Source: Actinomycetes bacterium (GTDB lineage: Bacteria > Actinomycetota > Actinomycetes > Mycobacteriales > Mycobacteriaceae). From it: a stretch of 64,000 bases of DNA. Location: assembly GCA_022601135.1 (NCBI GenBank), contig JAHZJB010000109.1, positions 1-64,000 of the forward strand. Reading direction: 5' to 3'. Of the stretch, positions 38,310-49,075 are shown one piece after another. Both the position numbers and the translations under genes were made by a program. Each line of letters begins with the position of its first letter. Positions within the stretch are counted from its first letter, which is position 1. Under the pieces are notes generated by a model. The model worked only from the letters and a program-made list of their open reading frames with translations. It was not told the origin of the DNA and did not search any database.

Positions 38310-39179
38310 TCAGCTGCCGGTGGCATCGCCGAAATTCGGTGGGCGGCCCTCACGGAAAGCCGTGACTCCTTCTCGCAGGTCGTCGCCTTCGTAGGCGTCG
38401 ACACTGAATCGGATCAGGGCGTCGGTGTCCGCCGCAGTCAGCGCTCGTCCGTGCATGTTGGCGACCGCTTTGGAGGTGCGCATCGTCACGGCCGACTGTC
38501 GGCAGATCTGTCCGACGAGTCTGGCGACCGACTCGGCAAGATCATCTGCCGCGACGACTTTCTGCACCAGTCCCCAACGCAGGGCGGTATCCACGTCGAT
38601 GAGCTCACCGCTGAACATCAGATACTTCAGACCTGCTGGACCGATGAGACGCGCGACGATGTCGGCCTCGGTGAGGCCGAGGATGACGCCCAGCTTGCCC
38701 AGCGGAATGCCGAAGCGTGCGTCTTCGGTCGCGATGCGAACGTCGCAGGCTGCGCTCAGCTCGCAACCACCGCCGACGGCAAGCCCGCGGACCGCCGCGA
38801 TGACCGGAACCGGCACCGCAGTCAATGCGTGCAGACAGGTGGCGAGGGTGCCGTTGTAGGTGGCGGCGTCTGCGGTGGTCATCCGAGTGTCCGGAAACTC
38901 TGTGATGTCGGCGCCGGCCGCGAACGCCCGCTCACCCGCGCCGCGCAGCACAATCACCCGAAGGCTGGATTCGACGGAAAGCTCGTCCAGCAGCCGGTTG
39001 AGGCGGCGCCAGCTCGCCAGGTTCAGTGCGTTCAGCGCTTCGGGGCAACTCAGTGTTATGACGGCGACACCCTGATGGCGTTGCAGCGCAACACGATCAA
39101 CGACTGCGTCAGCGGGCGGCTGCCCCAGCATCAGTCGGCGTACGCCAGCTTCGAGATCACTGTCGCCAGGACTAATCAC
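38310..39179 (-). CDS. Enoyl-CoA hydratase/isomerase-family protein
   Basis: A 289-residue crotonase-fold protein. The CoA/oxyanion segments AGERAFAAGADITEF and VGGGCELSAACDVRIA are present, and the glutamate in GGGCE corresponds to the first catalytic acid of hydratases. The second acid, normally in FGQPE, is replaced: the segment reads FGIPLGKLGVILG. It may therefore catalyse another crotonase reaction (isomerase or hydrolase), or be a poor hydratase. It follows embB by 83 bases on the same strand and precedes the amidase gene. Confidence 0.85.
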   Translation of the reverse strand: MISPGDSDLEAGVRRLMLGQPPADAVVDRVALQRHQGVAVITLSCPEALNALNLASWRRLNRLLDELSVESSLRVIVLRGAGERAFAAGADITEFPDTRMTTADAATYNGTLATCLHALTAVPVPVIAAVRGLAVGGGCELSAACDVRIATEDARFGIPLGKLGVILGLTEADIVARLIGPAGLKYLMFSGELIDVDTALRWGLVQKVVAADDLAESVARLVGQICRQSAVTMRTSKAVANMHGRALTAADTDALIRFSVDAYEGDDLREGVTAFREGRPPNFGDATGS

Positions 39180-39262
39180 CGGAAAGCCTTGGAATGCACG
39201 GCCGATAGTTTAGCGGCACAGCGGGATAACCCTGCCTCTTCATGGGATTCGTCTACCGCTGA

Positions 39263-42200
39263 TCACGGCCCGATTCGGATCGGACCCGGGGACCACAGCC
39301 CCGAGCGGGTGGCAGACCCTAGCTCCAGCTCGGCTGGTTTCGCGTCCACGATCGTGGCAAAGCGGCGCAGCGAGCCCCAGTCCTGGCCCCAGTCGTGCGA
39401 CAGGTAGGTCGACATCACCGAGGCCCGCAGCAGTAGGTCGGTGATTCCCAGCAGGCCGCCGTTGACGCCGTCCTGCCACGTGTCGGTGCTCTGCAGCTTG
39501 GCGAGATAGTCGGGAGAGATACGGAACTTGGGCACTTGGGTGACCCCGTTGGCATGCAGCATCGGCTGCTGACAGGGGAATACCAGCCCGACCGCCCAGT
39601 CCATCAGGACCGGTTGTTCGGAACCGATGTACTCCTGGACCGAGCGCAACTCGGGTACCCGTGGCGGTGTGACGGCGATCCAGTCGCCCTTGCTCAACGA
39701 CAGGTCTTCGGCGATTATCCGAACCGCGATGGCCTCGGCGGGGATCTGGTCCCGCGGGTAGCGCAGATTGCGCCACGACGGCGTCGGACCTATGTCGAAC
39801 GGGCTGACCCGTCCGGCTGGTTCCGGAGCTCCGGCGGGTCCGGGCAGCCCGTATTCGAGCTCCACCTTCTGGCCGGAGGCGAACCCCTCTGCCACGCTGT
39901 CACCCGCGATCGTTCCCGCCGCGGTGATCGTTACCAGGGGGTGCGCCTCATCGACGGGGGGCAGCTCGTACCACGCTGAGGTCAGTCGGCTCTCCCGCTG
40001 CGCATCAGTTGAATATGTTCCCGCAACGGGGACCTTCGCAGGATCGAGACCGTAGGGCAGCGGGACGGTTGATCCGTTAACACCCTTGCGGGACAACCGC
40101 GTTCGCTGGTACCAGTCGGCGTCGGTGCCCGGCTGCGGATTATTGATCCGGATGGCTTCGGCGATGATCCGCTTGGGAACCCCGTCCGGCGAGAAGCCCA
40201 CCGGCCCGGTTCCCCCCAGCGGGCCGAGTGGACCCCAATCACCGGGCAGCGGCCGCAGAAAGCCGACGTTGGAATCGGGTTCGACGAGCACATCGTCGGC
40301 CATACCGCAGCCGCCGGCGAAGGCGCGAAGATTGGCCCAGGCGTTGGAATAGGTCGGGTACTGGCGGACCACACCCACCGCCAATGAAGCCACGAACAAG
40401 ACCACCATGAACCCGGCGGCGATCGGTATCGGCGCCGCCGTGAGCAAGGTGACGGCCCGCGACTCCGGCGGGGAGAAGACGTGCAGCCAGAACGCCCACA
40501 ACGCCGCGATCGCGAACAGTGCCAAGAACATCGTGCTGAGTGTTACCCCTCCGAGGGAGGGAACCGAATTGTTATATGGCACCCCAAAATTCGATACATA
40601 CCACCAGCCGTTCGTCGAAGCGAAGCACATCGCCAACACGAAGAACACCAGTGCGAGAAACGCCATTCGGTTACGTGCCGAGCGCAACACCAACGGCGAC
40701 ATCAGCACGGTCGCCAGCGCTGCCATCGCGGCCCCGACGGCGGCGAACAGGCCAAAGTGGTGGATCCATTTGGTGGGGGTGAACATCAGGAAGAAGATGG
40801 TGGCGAAGATGACGCCCATCAGCCGCCACGCCGGCCCACGGGCCACACCGGGAACGCGCTTGCGCCGCAACATCATGAATAGTGACGGGAACAGACACAT
40901 CACGGTGAACAGGAAAGCGAACCTACGGGATATTGCGGCGTCGGTGGTGGGCAGGATCAGGTAGTAGTAGCGCAGGATCTCGGTGAACCATTCCTGGCTG
41001 GGCCCGACCGAGGTGCGAATCCTGGTGGCTTCCAGCACAGTAGCCATCGTCTGGTCGGCGAACACCACCGTGAGCACGACAGTTCCCGCCGCCAGCAGTG
41101 GCGCGATCAGCGGCCAGGTACCGAATCGTTGGCGTCGCCTCATCAGGATCCGCAGGATCGGTCGGCCACCGGCCACCAGCGCTGCGACCGCGATCAGCCC
41201 GGTGGGCTGGATGCCGAGAGTGAACGCGGCGGTGGTGATCGCCAGCGCGGCGGGCGTCAGCCGGCCCGACGTGATGGCCCGCTCGATCAGCACGTACGTG
41301 ATGAGCGCGCCGGTGGCGATCTGGCCCTCGGGGCGCAGTCCGTTGTTGAACGGCATCCACGCTCCGAGTAGCACCAGCCCGGCGGCCCACATCGCCGCGC
41401 GACTGCCCGCCACCGCCGGACCCAGCCGGGGCAGTACCTCCCGGGACAGCAGCAGCCAGCACACCAACGAACAGATCAGGTCGGGCAACCGGATCCAGAT
41501 GCTGGCGTCGCTGACCCGGGTCATCAGCGCGAGCACGTTGTAGTACCAGCCGAACGGATCTTCCGGGCTACCGAACCAGCGGAAGTAATTCGACATGTAA
41601 CCGGCGTGATCGGCGACCCGGGCCATGCCCAGGATGTAGCCGTCGTCGGAAGAGTTGGCCCCGATCACATACCAGAGCGCGAACCCGCCGACCACGACGC
41701 CGTCGACGGGCGTGGCTGTTCGCCAACGCGTCGGGATGAGCCGGTGCATGCGCCGCCCGTCAGTACGGTCCAGCCGCCACAACGCGAGCAGTGCGATGAC
41801 GGTCGAGGCGATCGCCAGCAGCATCGCCGTCAGCTTCAGGGCGGTGGGATGGGTGCTGAACCGGGTGTCGATCGTCGCCGAGAACTCCATACCGGCCGGG
41901 GCCGGCCCGGTCAGATCGGTGAAGACCCCCACGATGGCGGGCCGCAGGTTGGGATCGGGAAAGCCGGTGCGCTGAGGTTTGCCGGCGTCCTCGCCGGAGA
42001 TCTGGGTCAGGCCCACGAACTCGGCGTAGGTGCCCTCCAGCGATGAGGTGATCACGATGTCGGAGCAACCGGGGGCAGCACCGCTCCCGGCGACGCGTTC
42101 CCGGTCCACTGTGGCCACGACGACGTTGCGGACGATCACGTCGACGCGGGCGCCCCCGACTCCCGGGTCGCTTCGCTCCTGCCCACCGGATGTGACGTTG

Positions 42201-42499
42201 ACCAGCATCGCGTTCAGTGCCGCATCCCGCCCCTGCGCCGGAGCGGTGCCCAGGACCAGGCCACCGTCGTCGGGCATCGAAGCGATGACCGCGCAGGGCA
42301 CGGTGGCGGTGAGGCTCACCGGTGCCTGAGAGATCAGTGGGGCGGTGACGTTCTCGAGTTGCCCTTGCTGGGGCCAGTTCAGGGTCGCCGTGGTCTGGGT
42401 GACGGGCAACAGCGGCGTCGCGATCGCCAGCACGAAGCCGAGCAGTCCGGCGATCGTGGCGACCCATCTGGCGAGCTGGACCTCGTTGTCTTCGTTCAC
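39263..42499 (-). CDS. embB: Arabinosyltransferase EmbB
   Basis: GT-C membrane enzyme that, with EmbA, adds arabinofuranose to arabinogalactan from decaprenyl-phosphoarabinose. Its 1078 residues hold an N-terminal exported beta domain, about 13 membrane segments and a large C-terminal carbohydrate-binding region. The catalytic aspartates are in [21 protein letters not shown]. Met292 there corresponds to M. tuberculosis Met306, the main ethambutol-resistance position, and is the susceptible form. The GTG start overlaps the embA stop by 4 bases. The end [14 protein letters not shown] is intact. Confidence 0.96.
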   Translation of the reverse strand: MNEDNEVQLARWVATIAGLLGFVLAIATPLLPVTQTTATLNWPQQGQLENVTAPLISQAPVSLTATVPCAVIASMPDDGGLVLGTAPAQGRDAALNAMLVNVTSGGQERSDPGVGGARVDVIVRNVVVATVDRERVAGSGAAPGCSDIVITSSLEGTYAEFVGLTQISGEDAGKPQRTGFPDPNLRPAIVGVFTDLTGPAPAGMEFSATIDTRFSTHPTALKLTAMLLAIASTVIALLALWRLDRTDGRRMHRLIPTRWRTATPVDGVVVGGFALWYVIGANSSDDGYILGMARVADHAGYMSNYFRWFGSPEDPFGWYYNVLALMTRVSDASIWIRLPDLICSLVCWLLLSREVLPRLGPAVAGSRAAMWAAGLVLLGAWMPFNNGLRPEGQIATGALITYVLIERAITSGRLTPAALAITTAAFTLGIQPTGLIAVAALVAGGRPILRILMRRRQRFGTWPLIAPLLAAGTVVLTVVFADQTMATVLEATRIRTSVGPSQEWFTEILRYYYLILPTTDAAISRRFAFLFTVMCLFPSLFMMLRRKRVPGVARGPAWRLMGVIFATIFFLMFTPTKWIHHFGLFAAVGAAMAALATVLMSPLVLRSARNRMAFLALVFFVLAMCFASTNGWWYVSNFGVPYNNSVPSLGGVTLSTMFLALFAIAALWAFWLHVFSPPESRAVTLLTAAPIPIAAGFMVVLFVASLAVGVVRQYPTYSNAWANLRAFAGGCGMADDVLVEPDSNVGFLRPLPGDWGPLGPLGGTGPVGFSPDGVPKRIIAEAIRINNPQPGTDADWYQRTRLSRKGVNGSTVPLPYGLDPAKVPVAGTYSTDAQRESRLTSAWYELPPVDEAHPLVTITAAGTIAGDSVAEGFASGQKVELEYGLPGPAGAPEPAGRVSPFDIGPTPSWRNLRYPRDQIPAEAIAVRIIAEDLSLSKGDWIAVTPPRVPELRSVQEYIGSEQPVLMDWAVGLVFPCQQPMLHANGVTQVPKFRISPDYLAKLQSTDTWQDGVNGGLLGITDLLLRASVMSTYLSHDWGQDWGSLRRFATIVDAKPAELELGSATRSGLWSPGPIRIGP

Positions 42500-45400
42500 G
42501 GGAGGGCCCTAATCGGACCGCCGCGGCTCCAGCCGAACACTCGCGTCGACCCCTCCTCGATAACGGCCTCCGGTGCCTCGCTGCGCGGCACTACCCGGAT
42601 GTAGCGCTCGATGGAGCCCCAGTCGCGGTACCAGTCGTTGCGCAGATACGTCGGGATGGTCGCGGTCCGCAGCAGCGCCTGGATGAACAGGAACGGGCCG
42701 CCGTCATCGGCGGACTGCCATTGGTTCGAGGAGGACACCATCTGCTTGAAGTCGGGCAGGATCCGATACTCCGGCAGCTCGGCCACCCCGAGATGTTCGG
42801 AGAACGGCCGCTGGCACGGGAAGTTGGCGGCGGTCGCGATGTCCAGCAGCACCGGCGTCTGCGACCCGAGGAACTGTTGCGCCGTCTGCAGCACCGGTAC
42901 CCGTGGTGGAGTGAAGGCGAACCACTGATCGTCGGAGAGGTTCGGGTCGTCGGCGACGATCCGGGCCACGTTGGCCTCCGGTGGCGCCCACGCCAGCGGG
43001 AACCTCAGATTGCGCCACGCCTTCTGCGGGAAGATGTCGATTGGTTGGATCTTGCTGAGTGCCTCGTACGAACCGTCAGGTCGGTGCACGCCCCACTGCA
43101 GCTTCAGCGATTGACCGTAGTTGAACGAGCCGTCCTCGTCGTAGTACCAGATGGCGCCGGCGGCGGCGACGGTCACCAGTGGGCGGTCGGGTGTGCGCGG
43201 CGGCAATTGATACCACGCGGAAGTGGCCTCGGCGGCGACCCTGTCCATGTCTGAACCGGGTTCGACATAGCTGCCCATCACGGGGGTGTGTTCCGGATCG
43301 AGCCCGAACGGTAGAAACACCCGCGATCCGTTGACCCCCTCGGGTCCGTAGCCCCCGCCGGTACCCGCGGCGTAGGCGATCCCGATATTCGGCTTGTCCA
43401 CGGGTCCGTCGGAGTTCACCAACCCGGGGTTGGCCGCCACCGGCTCGGCCGGTTCGAGGGTGTCGCTGACCCCGTTGGGCGTGAAGCCTACCGGGTCCTC
43501 ACCGCCGAGGGGTCCGTATTCGCCGTAACGTTGGCCCGGAACAGGTCGCAGCATGCCGGCGTTGGTGTCCGCCTCGACGAGGACGGCATCGGCCATCGCG
43601 CAACTGGTGTCGGATAGCCCCGACCGCAACGCCGCCAGGTTGGCCGCGCCGGTGGTGTAGACGGGATAGCGGCCTGCGGTGGCCTTGAGCATGGACCCCA
43701 ATTCGAGGACCACCATGATGACGGCTACGACGAGAAGAGGTGTGGAAGCCAGTGCCCGGTTGCGGCCGGTGTCGGCGACCTCGGTATGTCCCGCGTAGTC
43801 GATCCGGAAGTGCAGCCAGCCGGCCAGCAGGCCACCGGCGATCGCGAGCACCAGGAAAATGTTGGTGACCGGCTGACTGAAGATCACCGGTTGCTTGTCG
43901 AACCACGGAACCCCGTAGTTGGCCACGTAGAACCACCCGTTGATGCCTGCGTTCGCCCACGCCAGCACGAACAGCAGAGCCGTCACGTAGAGCGCGAGGT
44001 TGCGTCGGCTGTGCAGCCCGACCCGCGCGAACGCGAACGCGGTGACCCCGCCCAGCGCACCAGCGAGTCCGGCGAAGACGCCGAACTGCGTTGCCCACTT
44101 GGTGGGCGTGAACATCAGCAGCAGCAGGCCGATCGCGGTGGTGCCGGTCAGCCGCCAGACCGGCCCGTTCATCGCGCCCGGCACCCGGCCCCGGCGCAGC
44201 AGCACCGTGAGCAGACCGAACACGCACAACAACAGGACCAGCACCGCGAAGCGGCGCGTTAGCGAGGCTTCGACGCTGTCCTCGACCATCACGAAGTAGT
44301 AGCGCAGGAACTCCTGGTACCAGGGGATGGTCGGGCCGACGACGTACTTGATCCGGGCTGATTCGGCCACGGTGGCCAGCGTCTGATCGCGGAATACCAC
44401 GACGAAGATCAGTGCGGCAGAGGCCAGGAAAGCGGCAACCGGGGCCAGCTGAGCCGCGGGCCCGTCGGCGGCCCGGCGCTCAGAGACGACGCGCTTGATG
44501 GCGCGCGCACCGACCAGCAGCGGCGCCACGGCGACCATTCCCTGTGGGGCGAGGGTCACGCAGAACACAGCGATGACGATCGCCGCGGCAGCGGGCCAGA
44601 GTCGACGCGTCCCCAGCGAGTTCTCGACCAGCATCCACACCGCGATCACCCCGAACGCGATGAGGGGTTCGGGCCGGAGACCGTTGTTGAACGGCAGCCA
44701 GGCGGCGAGGAAGACCGCGCCGGTGGTCCACACGGCGACCCGGTTGCGGGCCAGGCGCACGCCTAGTCGTGGCAGCACCCAGCGGCTCAAGATCAACCAG
44801 GTGCCGATGGCGGCCGCGGTGGCCGGGAGCCGCATCCAGATGCCGTCGGTGCTGAACGACGCCAGCTTGGCCAGGGCGCTCTGATACCAGTCGAAGGGTG
44901 CTTCGGTAGTTCCGAAGAAACGGTAATAGTTGGCGATGTAGCCGGCTTCGCCGGAGACCCGGGCGATGGTCAGGTTGTAGCCGTCGTCCGAGGATTGGGC
45001 ACCGACCACATGCCACACCAGCAGCGCGCTCACCACTCCGGTGTCCGCCAGCCACGTCGAAAGCCCGACGCGGTGCCGCTGACCCCGGTCCCACCGGAGC
45101 CGCCTACCCGACGTGCGGTCCAGCAGCGCCAGGGCGAGGATCGAGGCCACCACGCAGGCAACACCGAGAATCATCACCGTCAGCTTGAGCGTGGTCGGGG
45201 TCGTGATAAAACGGGTGTCGATATCGACCGTGGCGGACACGCCACTGCCGGCGGGTACTTCGAGTTCGGTGAACAGGCCCGCGACCTGGGGCCGCTTCTC
45301 GGCTTCGAGCGTCCCCATCGCGCCGGGAATGCCGACGAACTCGGCGCCGACCTCGCCGATGTCGGCCCAGGCGCGCAGCGTGCTGCAGGCCCCGGACTCC

Positions 45401-45771
45401 ACCGCATCGCGCGGCGCTATCGCGGCTACCGAATCACGGAAGGCGACGATGACATCATCGGCGGTGGCGCGCATGAACAGGCCATTGCGGCCGGCGTCGA
45501 TGCCGCCGGGTGGGATTGTGGAGAGCACCAGTCCGCCCTCGGCGGGTAGGTCATTTACGGCCTGGCAGGGGATGACGACGTCAAGCGACCTGGGAGCACC
45601 CGAAACCAGCGGTGCGGTGACGCTGCTGATACTGCCGTCGCTGTCGACTGACTGCGGCCATTGGATGGTCGCAGTCGTCTGGTTGACCGGGAGCAGCGGC
45701 GCCAGCGCGCACAGGAGCATTCCGGCAAAACCCGCGACGATGGCGACGAGGCGGGCTGTCCGGTCAGGCAC
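42496..45771 (-). CDS. embA: Arabinosyltransferase EmbA
   Basis: Partner of EmbB in arabinogalactan arabinan synthesis. The 1091 residues begin at a GTG with [37 protein letters not shown], the usual N-terminal membrane segment. The catalytic motif is [21 protein letters not shown]. The C-terminal carbohydrate-binding region is complete, with [17 protein letters not shown] and [20 protein letters not shown]. The stop overlaps embB by 4 bases. It starts 21 bases beyond the normal embC terminus. Confidence 0.96.
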   Translation of the reverse strand: MPDRTARLVAIVAGFAGMLLCALAPLLPVNQTTATIQWPQSVDSDGSISSVTAPLVSGAPRSLDVVIPCQAVNDLPAEGGLVLSTIPPGGIDAGRNGLFMRATADDVIVAFRDSVAAIAPRDAVESGACSTLRAWADIGEVGAEFVGIPGAMGTLEAEKRPQVAGLFTELEVPAGSGVSATVDIDTRFITTPTTLKLTVMILGVACVVASILALALLDRTSGRRLRWDRGQRHRVGLSTWLADTGVVSALLVWHVVGAQSSDDGYNLTIARVSGEAGYIANYYRFFGTTEAPFDWYQSALAKLASFSTDGIWMRLPATAAAIGTWLILSRWVLPRLGVRLARNRVAVWTTGAVFLAAWLPFNNGLRPEPLIAFGVIAVWMLVENSLGTRRLWPAAAAIVIAVFCVTLAPQGMVAVAPLLVGARAIKRVVSERRAADGPAAQLAPVAAFLASAALIFVVVFRDQTLATVAESARIKYVVGPTIPWYQEFLRYYFVMVEDSVEASLTRRFAVLVLLLCVFGLLTVLLRRGRVPGAMNGPVWRLTGTTAIGLLLLMFTPTKWATQFGVFAGLAGALGGVTAFAFARVGLHSRRNLALYVTALLFVLAWANAGINGWFYVANYGVPWFDKQPVIFSQPVTNIFLVLAIAGGLLAGWLHFRIDYAGHTEVADTGRNRALASTPLLVVAVIMVVLELGSMLKATAGRYPVYTTGAANLAALRSGLSDTSCAMADAVLVEADTNAGMLRPVPGQRYGEYGPLGGEDPVGFTPNGVSDTLEPAEPVAANPGLVNSDGPVDKPNIGIAYAAGTGGGYGPEGVNGSRVFLPFGLDPEHTPVMGSYVEPGSDMDRVAAEATSAWYQLPPRTPDRPLVTVAAAGAIWYYDEDGSFNYGQSLKLQWGVHRPDGSYEALSKIQPIDIFPQKAWRNLRFPLAWAPPEANVARIVADDPNLSDDQWFAFTPPRVPVLQTAQQFLGSQTPVLLDIATAANFPCQRPFSEHLGVAELPEYRILPDFKQMVSSSNQWQSADDGGPFLFIQALLRTATIPTYLRNDWYRDWGSIERYIRVVPRSEAPEAVIEEGSTRVFGWSRGGPIRALP

Positions 45772-45792
45772 GAGGGTCGATGGTATTCGACG

Positions 45793-45957
45793 CTAACTCA
45801 GACGCAGCGGTGCCGGGCTCCACAGACCGCTGCGCGTCGCGGAACCGAGATCCAGCCGAGCCGTTGCGGCGTCGGGGTAGAAGAGCGTGAGCTGCTGCAG
45901 CGCGCCCCAGTCACGTAGCCAGTCGTGCTTCAGGTAGGTGGGCACGGTGGTGGAGCG
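45793..45957 (-). other. Conserved embC C-terminus beyond an in-frame amber codon
   Basis: In the embC frame, 54 codons follow the TAG, from RSTTVPTYLKHDWLRDWGAL through [16 protein letters not shown], and end at a normal TAG at 45793-45795. This matches the expected end of EmbC, with the Trp-Arg-Asp-Trp-Gly core and the terminal WSPAPLR. No start codon with a ribosome site begins it, so on its own it would not be translated. Confidence 0.88.
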
Positions 45958-48900
45958 CTACAGCAGCTCGGTGATGCCCAACGGGCCACCGCCGAGGTAG
46001 TCCATCACTGGTGAGTTGGCCTCGGCGCCGAAGCGGTCGGGCAGGATGCGCCACTTGGGTACCTCGATGACGCCGTTCTGGTGGCCGAACGGGCGCTGAC
46101 AGGGAAAGGCCAATCCGACGAGCCAATCCAGCAGCACCGGTGTCGTCGAGCCGACGACCTCCTGCAGGGTGCGAAGGACCGGAATCCGCGGTGGTGTGAG
46201 GGCGATCCAGTGCCCCGGGCTGAGGTCGTCGTCCGTGGCGACCAGCCGGATCCGGGTGGCGTCGGCCGGAATCGTGGACAGCGGCACGCGCAGATTGCGC
46301 CAGGCCGGAGCGGCTCCCACGTCACCGAGATCGATGCTGTCGCCCGGCTCGTAGTCGTCGTCGCTGGCCCACTGCACGACCACCTCGCCCCGGTCGAACC
46401 GCCCCGCCGCGGACACAACCAGCAATGAATCGGACCTGTCGCTGTCGGCCCATCCGGCTGGCAGCCGGTACCAGGCCGACCGCAGCCGTGCCGGCTGCTG
46501 GGTTCCGCTGCGCCAGCTGCCCAGCACCGGGGTGCGAGCGGGATCCAGGCCGAACGGTAGCCGGGCTCGGGAGCCGTTGATCCCAGCGGCGGCCGTGGTA
46601 CCGCCTTCAGTCCCCGCTTCGCTTGCGTCGGCGTCGGAGGTCTCGGTGTCGGCGAAGTTGTCCGAACCCGGCTGATCCATCACCGGGTCGGCGGACACGT
46701 CGGAGGGAATTCCGTTGGGCCGGAAACCTTCTGTGTTGCCATTGCCGGTGTTCCCGACTGCGCCGCCGCCCAGCGCCTCGCCGATGGGCATCCCGACCGG
46801 CACGAGCAGACCTGCGTTGGGGTCCTGCTCCACCATCACGTCGTCGGCCATGCCGCACGTTTTTCCGGTTAGGGCTTCCAGATTGGATCGGCCGACGGTC
46901 CATGCCGGGTACTGGCCGGTCATCGCCAGAGTCAGCGATATCACCTCGAAGGTCACCAGCGCCCACGTGGCGGTGGCCAGGGGCGCCTGGACGATCGGTA
47001 GCCAGCGTCGTTGACCGACGTGGGCAGATGCACCGTCACGCCCCGCGAAGTGGAACCAGGCGGCCACCAACAGGATGAGCACTGACAAGCCGAGCAGGAT
47101 GGTGTGGAAACCGAACTTCCACTCCGGGAACGAGTTCGACCATGGCACTCCGAAATTGGAGACGTACCACCAGCCGTTCACGGTCGCGAACGAGAGCGCG
47201 GTCACGAACAGCACTGCGGCGGCGAACAGCGTGCGATTGCGGCGTGAGCGCATCGCCGCGGCGGAAACGGCTACTGCGGCGAGCGCCCCGAGGGAGCCGG
47301 CCAACCCCGCGAACACCCCGAAGTGGTGGGTCCACTTGGTGGGGGTGAACATCATGGCCAGGAACGCGATGATGGTGATCCCGATAATGCGCCGGGCGGG
47401 GCCCAGCGCGGTGCCGGGAATTCTGCCCTTTCGCAGTGACATCGCGACCGCCACGGCAAGCGCGAGTAGCAATGTCAGTACCGCGAACCGGCGCGCCACC
47501 GAGCCGTCGGGAGTAGTGGTGAACAGTCGCGAGTAGCGAATGTGCTCGTCGAACCACGCCAGGCTCGGACCGACGGCCGACTTGAAGCTGCTGGCCTGCA
47601 TCTCGGCGGCCAGGGTCTGGTCGCGGAAGATCAGGATGATGGTGACGGTGGCCGCGGCGGCGATCGGCGCCAACAGCGCCGCGTAGCCGAACCGTGAAGT
47701 ATGACGTGCCACAATGGTTTTCAACGGTCCGATGGCGACGAGTAGGGCACCCACCGCAGCGATGCCGGTGGGGCCGGAGAACAGCGTCAGCGCGCCGATG
47801 ATGATCGCGACCGCGACCGGTAACAGCCTGCTGGTCGCGACTCCCCGCTCGACCGAACACCAGGTCAGTAGGATCCCCAGCGCGATGATCGGCTCGGGGC
47901 GCAAGCCGTTGTTCAGCGGCAACCAGAACGCGAGGAAGAGCCCGGCTGCCGTCCAGGCTGCCGCCCGGCTGTGCTTGACGGCGGAGCCCAGCCGGGGAAT
48001 CACCTCACGGCTGATCACCCACCAGCACGCCAGCCCCATCAGCAGCGTGGGCAGGCGCATCCATACGCTCGTCGTGCTGACATGGGCCCACATCGCCAGC
48101 AGGTCGTAGTACCACCCGAAGGGTGCTTCGGGGGTGCCGAACCAGCGGTAGTAGTTGGCCATGTATCCGGCGTTCTCTGACACCCGGGCCATCGTCAAGA
48201 TGTAGCCGTCGTCAGCGGTGTTGGCGCCGACGAAGTGCCACCACACCATCACCGCGGTGACCAGCGCGTCCAGTGGCGACATCGACCACCACCGCGGCGG
48301 CAGAAAACGCCGGTGCCGCATGCCGTCGGCGTTGTCCAACACGTGCAGCGCACCGAGGGCCACGATGGTCATCGCGACACCGATGATCATCGCCAGGAGC
48401 TTCAGCACGGTCGGCGAACTGCTGTAGCGCGAGTCGATGGTCGCCGAGAACTCCAGCCCAGGGGGGGCGGGGCCGGACAGGTCGGTGAAGACACCCACGA
48501 TCTGGGGCCGGAAGTCGTATCCACTGCGTTCACCCCGCAGCGTTTCGTCCGGGTCGCCTGGGCTGTCGCCGTCCGGCGGCGCCGTCAAGCCGACGAATTC
48601 ACCGGTCACCTTGTCGGCGTGCGCGGTGAACGTCAGCTTCTGGCACGCCGGGCTGAGGACCTGTTCCAGGGGCGCGCTGACGACCGGCGTATTGCGCACG
48701 ATCACGAGCAGATCGTTGTTCACCCGTTCGATGAGCAGGCCGCGATCGATCGCCTTGGGCGCCTGCTTGGGGACGGTGGACAACAACACGGTGCGTCCTG
48801 GCTGGTCGAGGCCGGCCGCGGCGCTGCACGGCACACTGATTTCCAGGTCGGTGGCCACATAACCGATCAGCGGTGCATTGACGCTGGCCAACACGCCGTT

Positions 48901-49071
48901 CTGCGGCCAGTTCAACTTCGCCGTGGTCTGGTTGACCGGCAGTAGCGGTGTGGCGACGGCCAAGACCGCGCCTACGACCCCGGCGACGATCGCGATGAGC
49001 CGCGCAGTGCGGTGGTTGGCACCGTGGGGTTGCTTGGTCGGCTCCGCCGACGGACCCGCCTCTGGCACCAC
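45958..49071 (-). CDS. embC: Arabinosyltransferase EmbC, ended by an in-frame amber codon
   Basis: GT-C enzyme that polymerises the arabinan of lipoarabinomannan. The GTG at 49071 starts 4 bases after the aftA stop and gives a normal N-terminus with [32 protein letters not shown]. The catalytic motif is ANTADDGYILTMARVSENAGY. The ORF ends at TAG (45958-45960) after MDYLGGGPLGITELL, giving 1037 residues, where the M. tuberculosis protein is remembered as continuing with a leucine. The same frame continues for 54 further conserved codons, so the full length would be 1092. As written, the last strands of the C-terminal carbohydrate-binding domain are lost. This may be a mutation, a sequence error, or readthrough. 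Confidence 0.9.
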   Translation of the reverse strand: MVPEAGPSAEPTKQPHGANHRTARLIAIVAGVVGAVLAVATPLLPVNQTTAKLNWPQNGVLASVNAPLIGYVATDLEISVPCSAAAGLDQPGRTVLLSTVPKQAPKAIDRGLLIERVNNDLLVIVRNTPVVSAPLEQVLSPACQKLTFTAHADKVTGEFVGLTAPPDGDSPGDPDETLRGERSGYDFRPQIVGVFTDLSGPAPPGLEFSATIDSRYSSSPTVLKLLAMIIGVAMTIVALGALHVLDNADGMRHRRFLPPRWWSMSPLDALVTAVMVWWHFVGANTADDGYILTMARVSENAGYMANYYRWFGTPEAPFGWYYDLLAMWAHVSTTSVWMRLPTLLMGLACWWVISREVIPRLGSAVKHSRAAAWTAAGLFLAFWLPLNNGLRPEPIIALGILLTWCSVERGVATSRLLPVAVAIIIGALTLFSGPTGIAAVGALLVAIGPLKTIVARHTSRFGYAALLAPIAAAATVTIILIFRDQTLAAEMQASSFKSAVGPSLAWFDEHIRYSRLFTTTPDGSVARRFAVLTLLLALAVAVAMSLRKGRIPGTALGPARRIIGITIIAFLAMMFTPTKWTHHFGVFAGLAGSLGALAAVAVSAAAMRSRRNRTLFAAAVLFVTALSFATVNGWWYVSNFGVPWSNSFPEWKFGFHTILLGLSVLILLVAAWFHFAGRDGASAHVGQRRWLPIVQAPLATATWALVTFEVISLTLAMTGQYPAWTVGRSNLEALTGKTCGMADDVMVEQDPNAGLLVPVGMPIGEALGGGAVGNTGNGNTEGFRPNGIPSDVSADPVMDQPGSDNFADTETSDADASEAGTEGGTTAAAGINGSRARLPFGLDPARTPVLGSWRSGTQQPARLRSAWYRLPAGWADSDRSDSLLVVSAAGRFDRGEVVVQWASDDDYEPGDSIDLGDVGAAPAWRNLRVPLSTIPADATRIRLVATDDDLSPGHWIALTPPRIPVLRTLQEVVGSTTPVLLDWLVGLAFPCQRPFGHQNGVIEVPKWRILPDRFGAEANSPVMDYLGGGPLGITELL

Positions 49072-49075
49072 GGGG

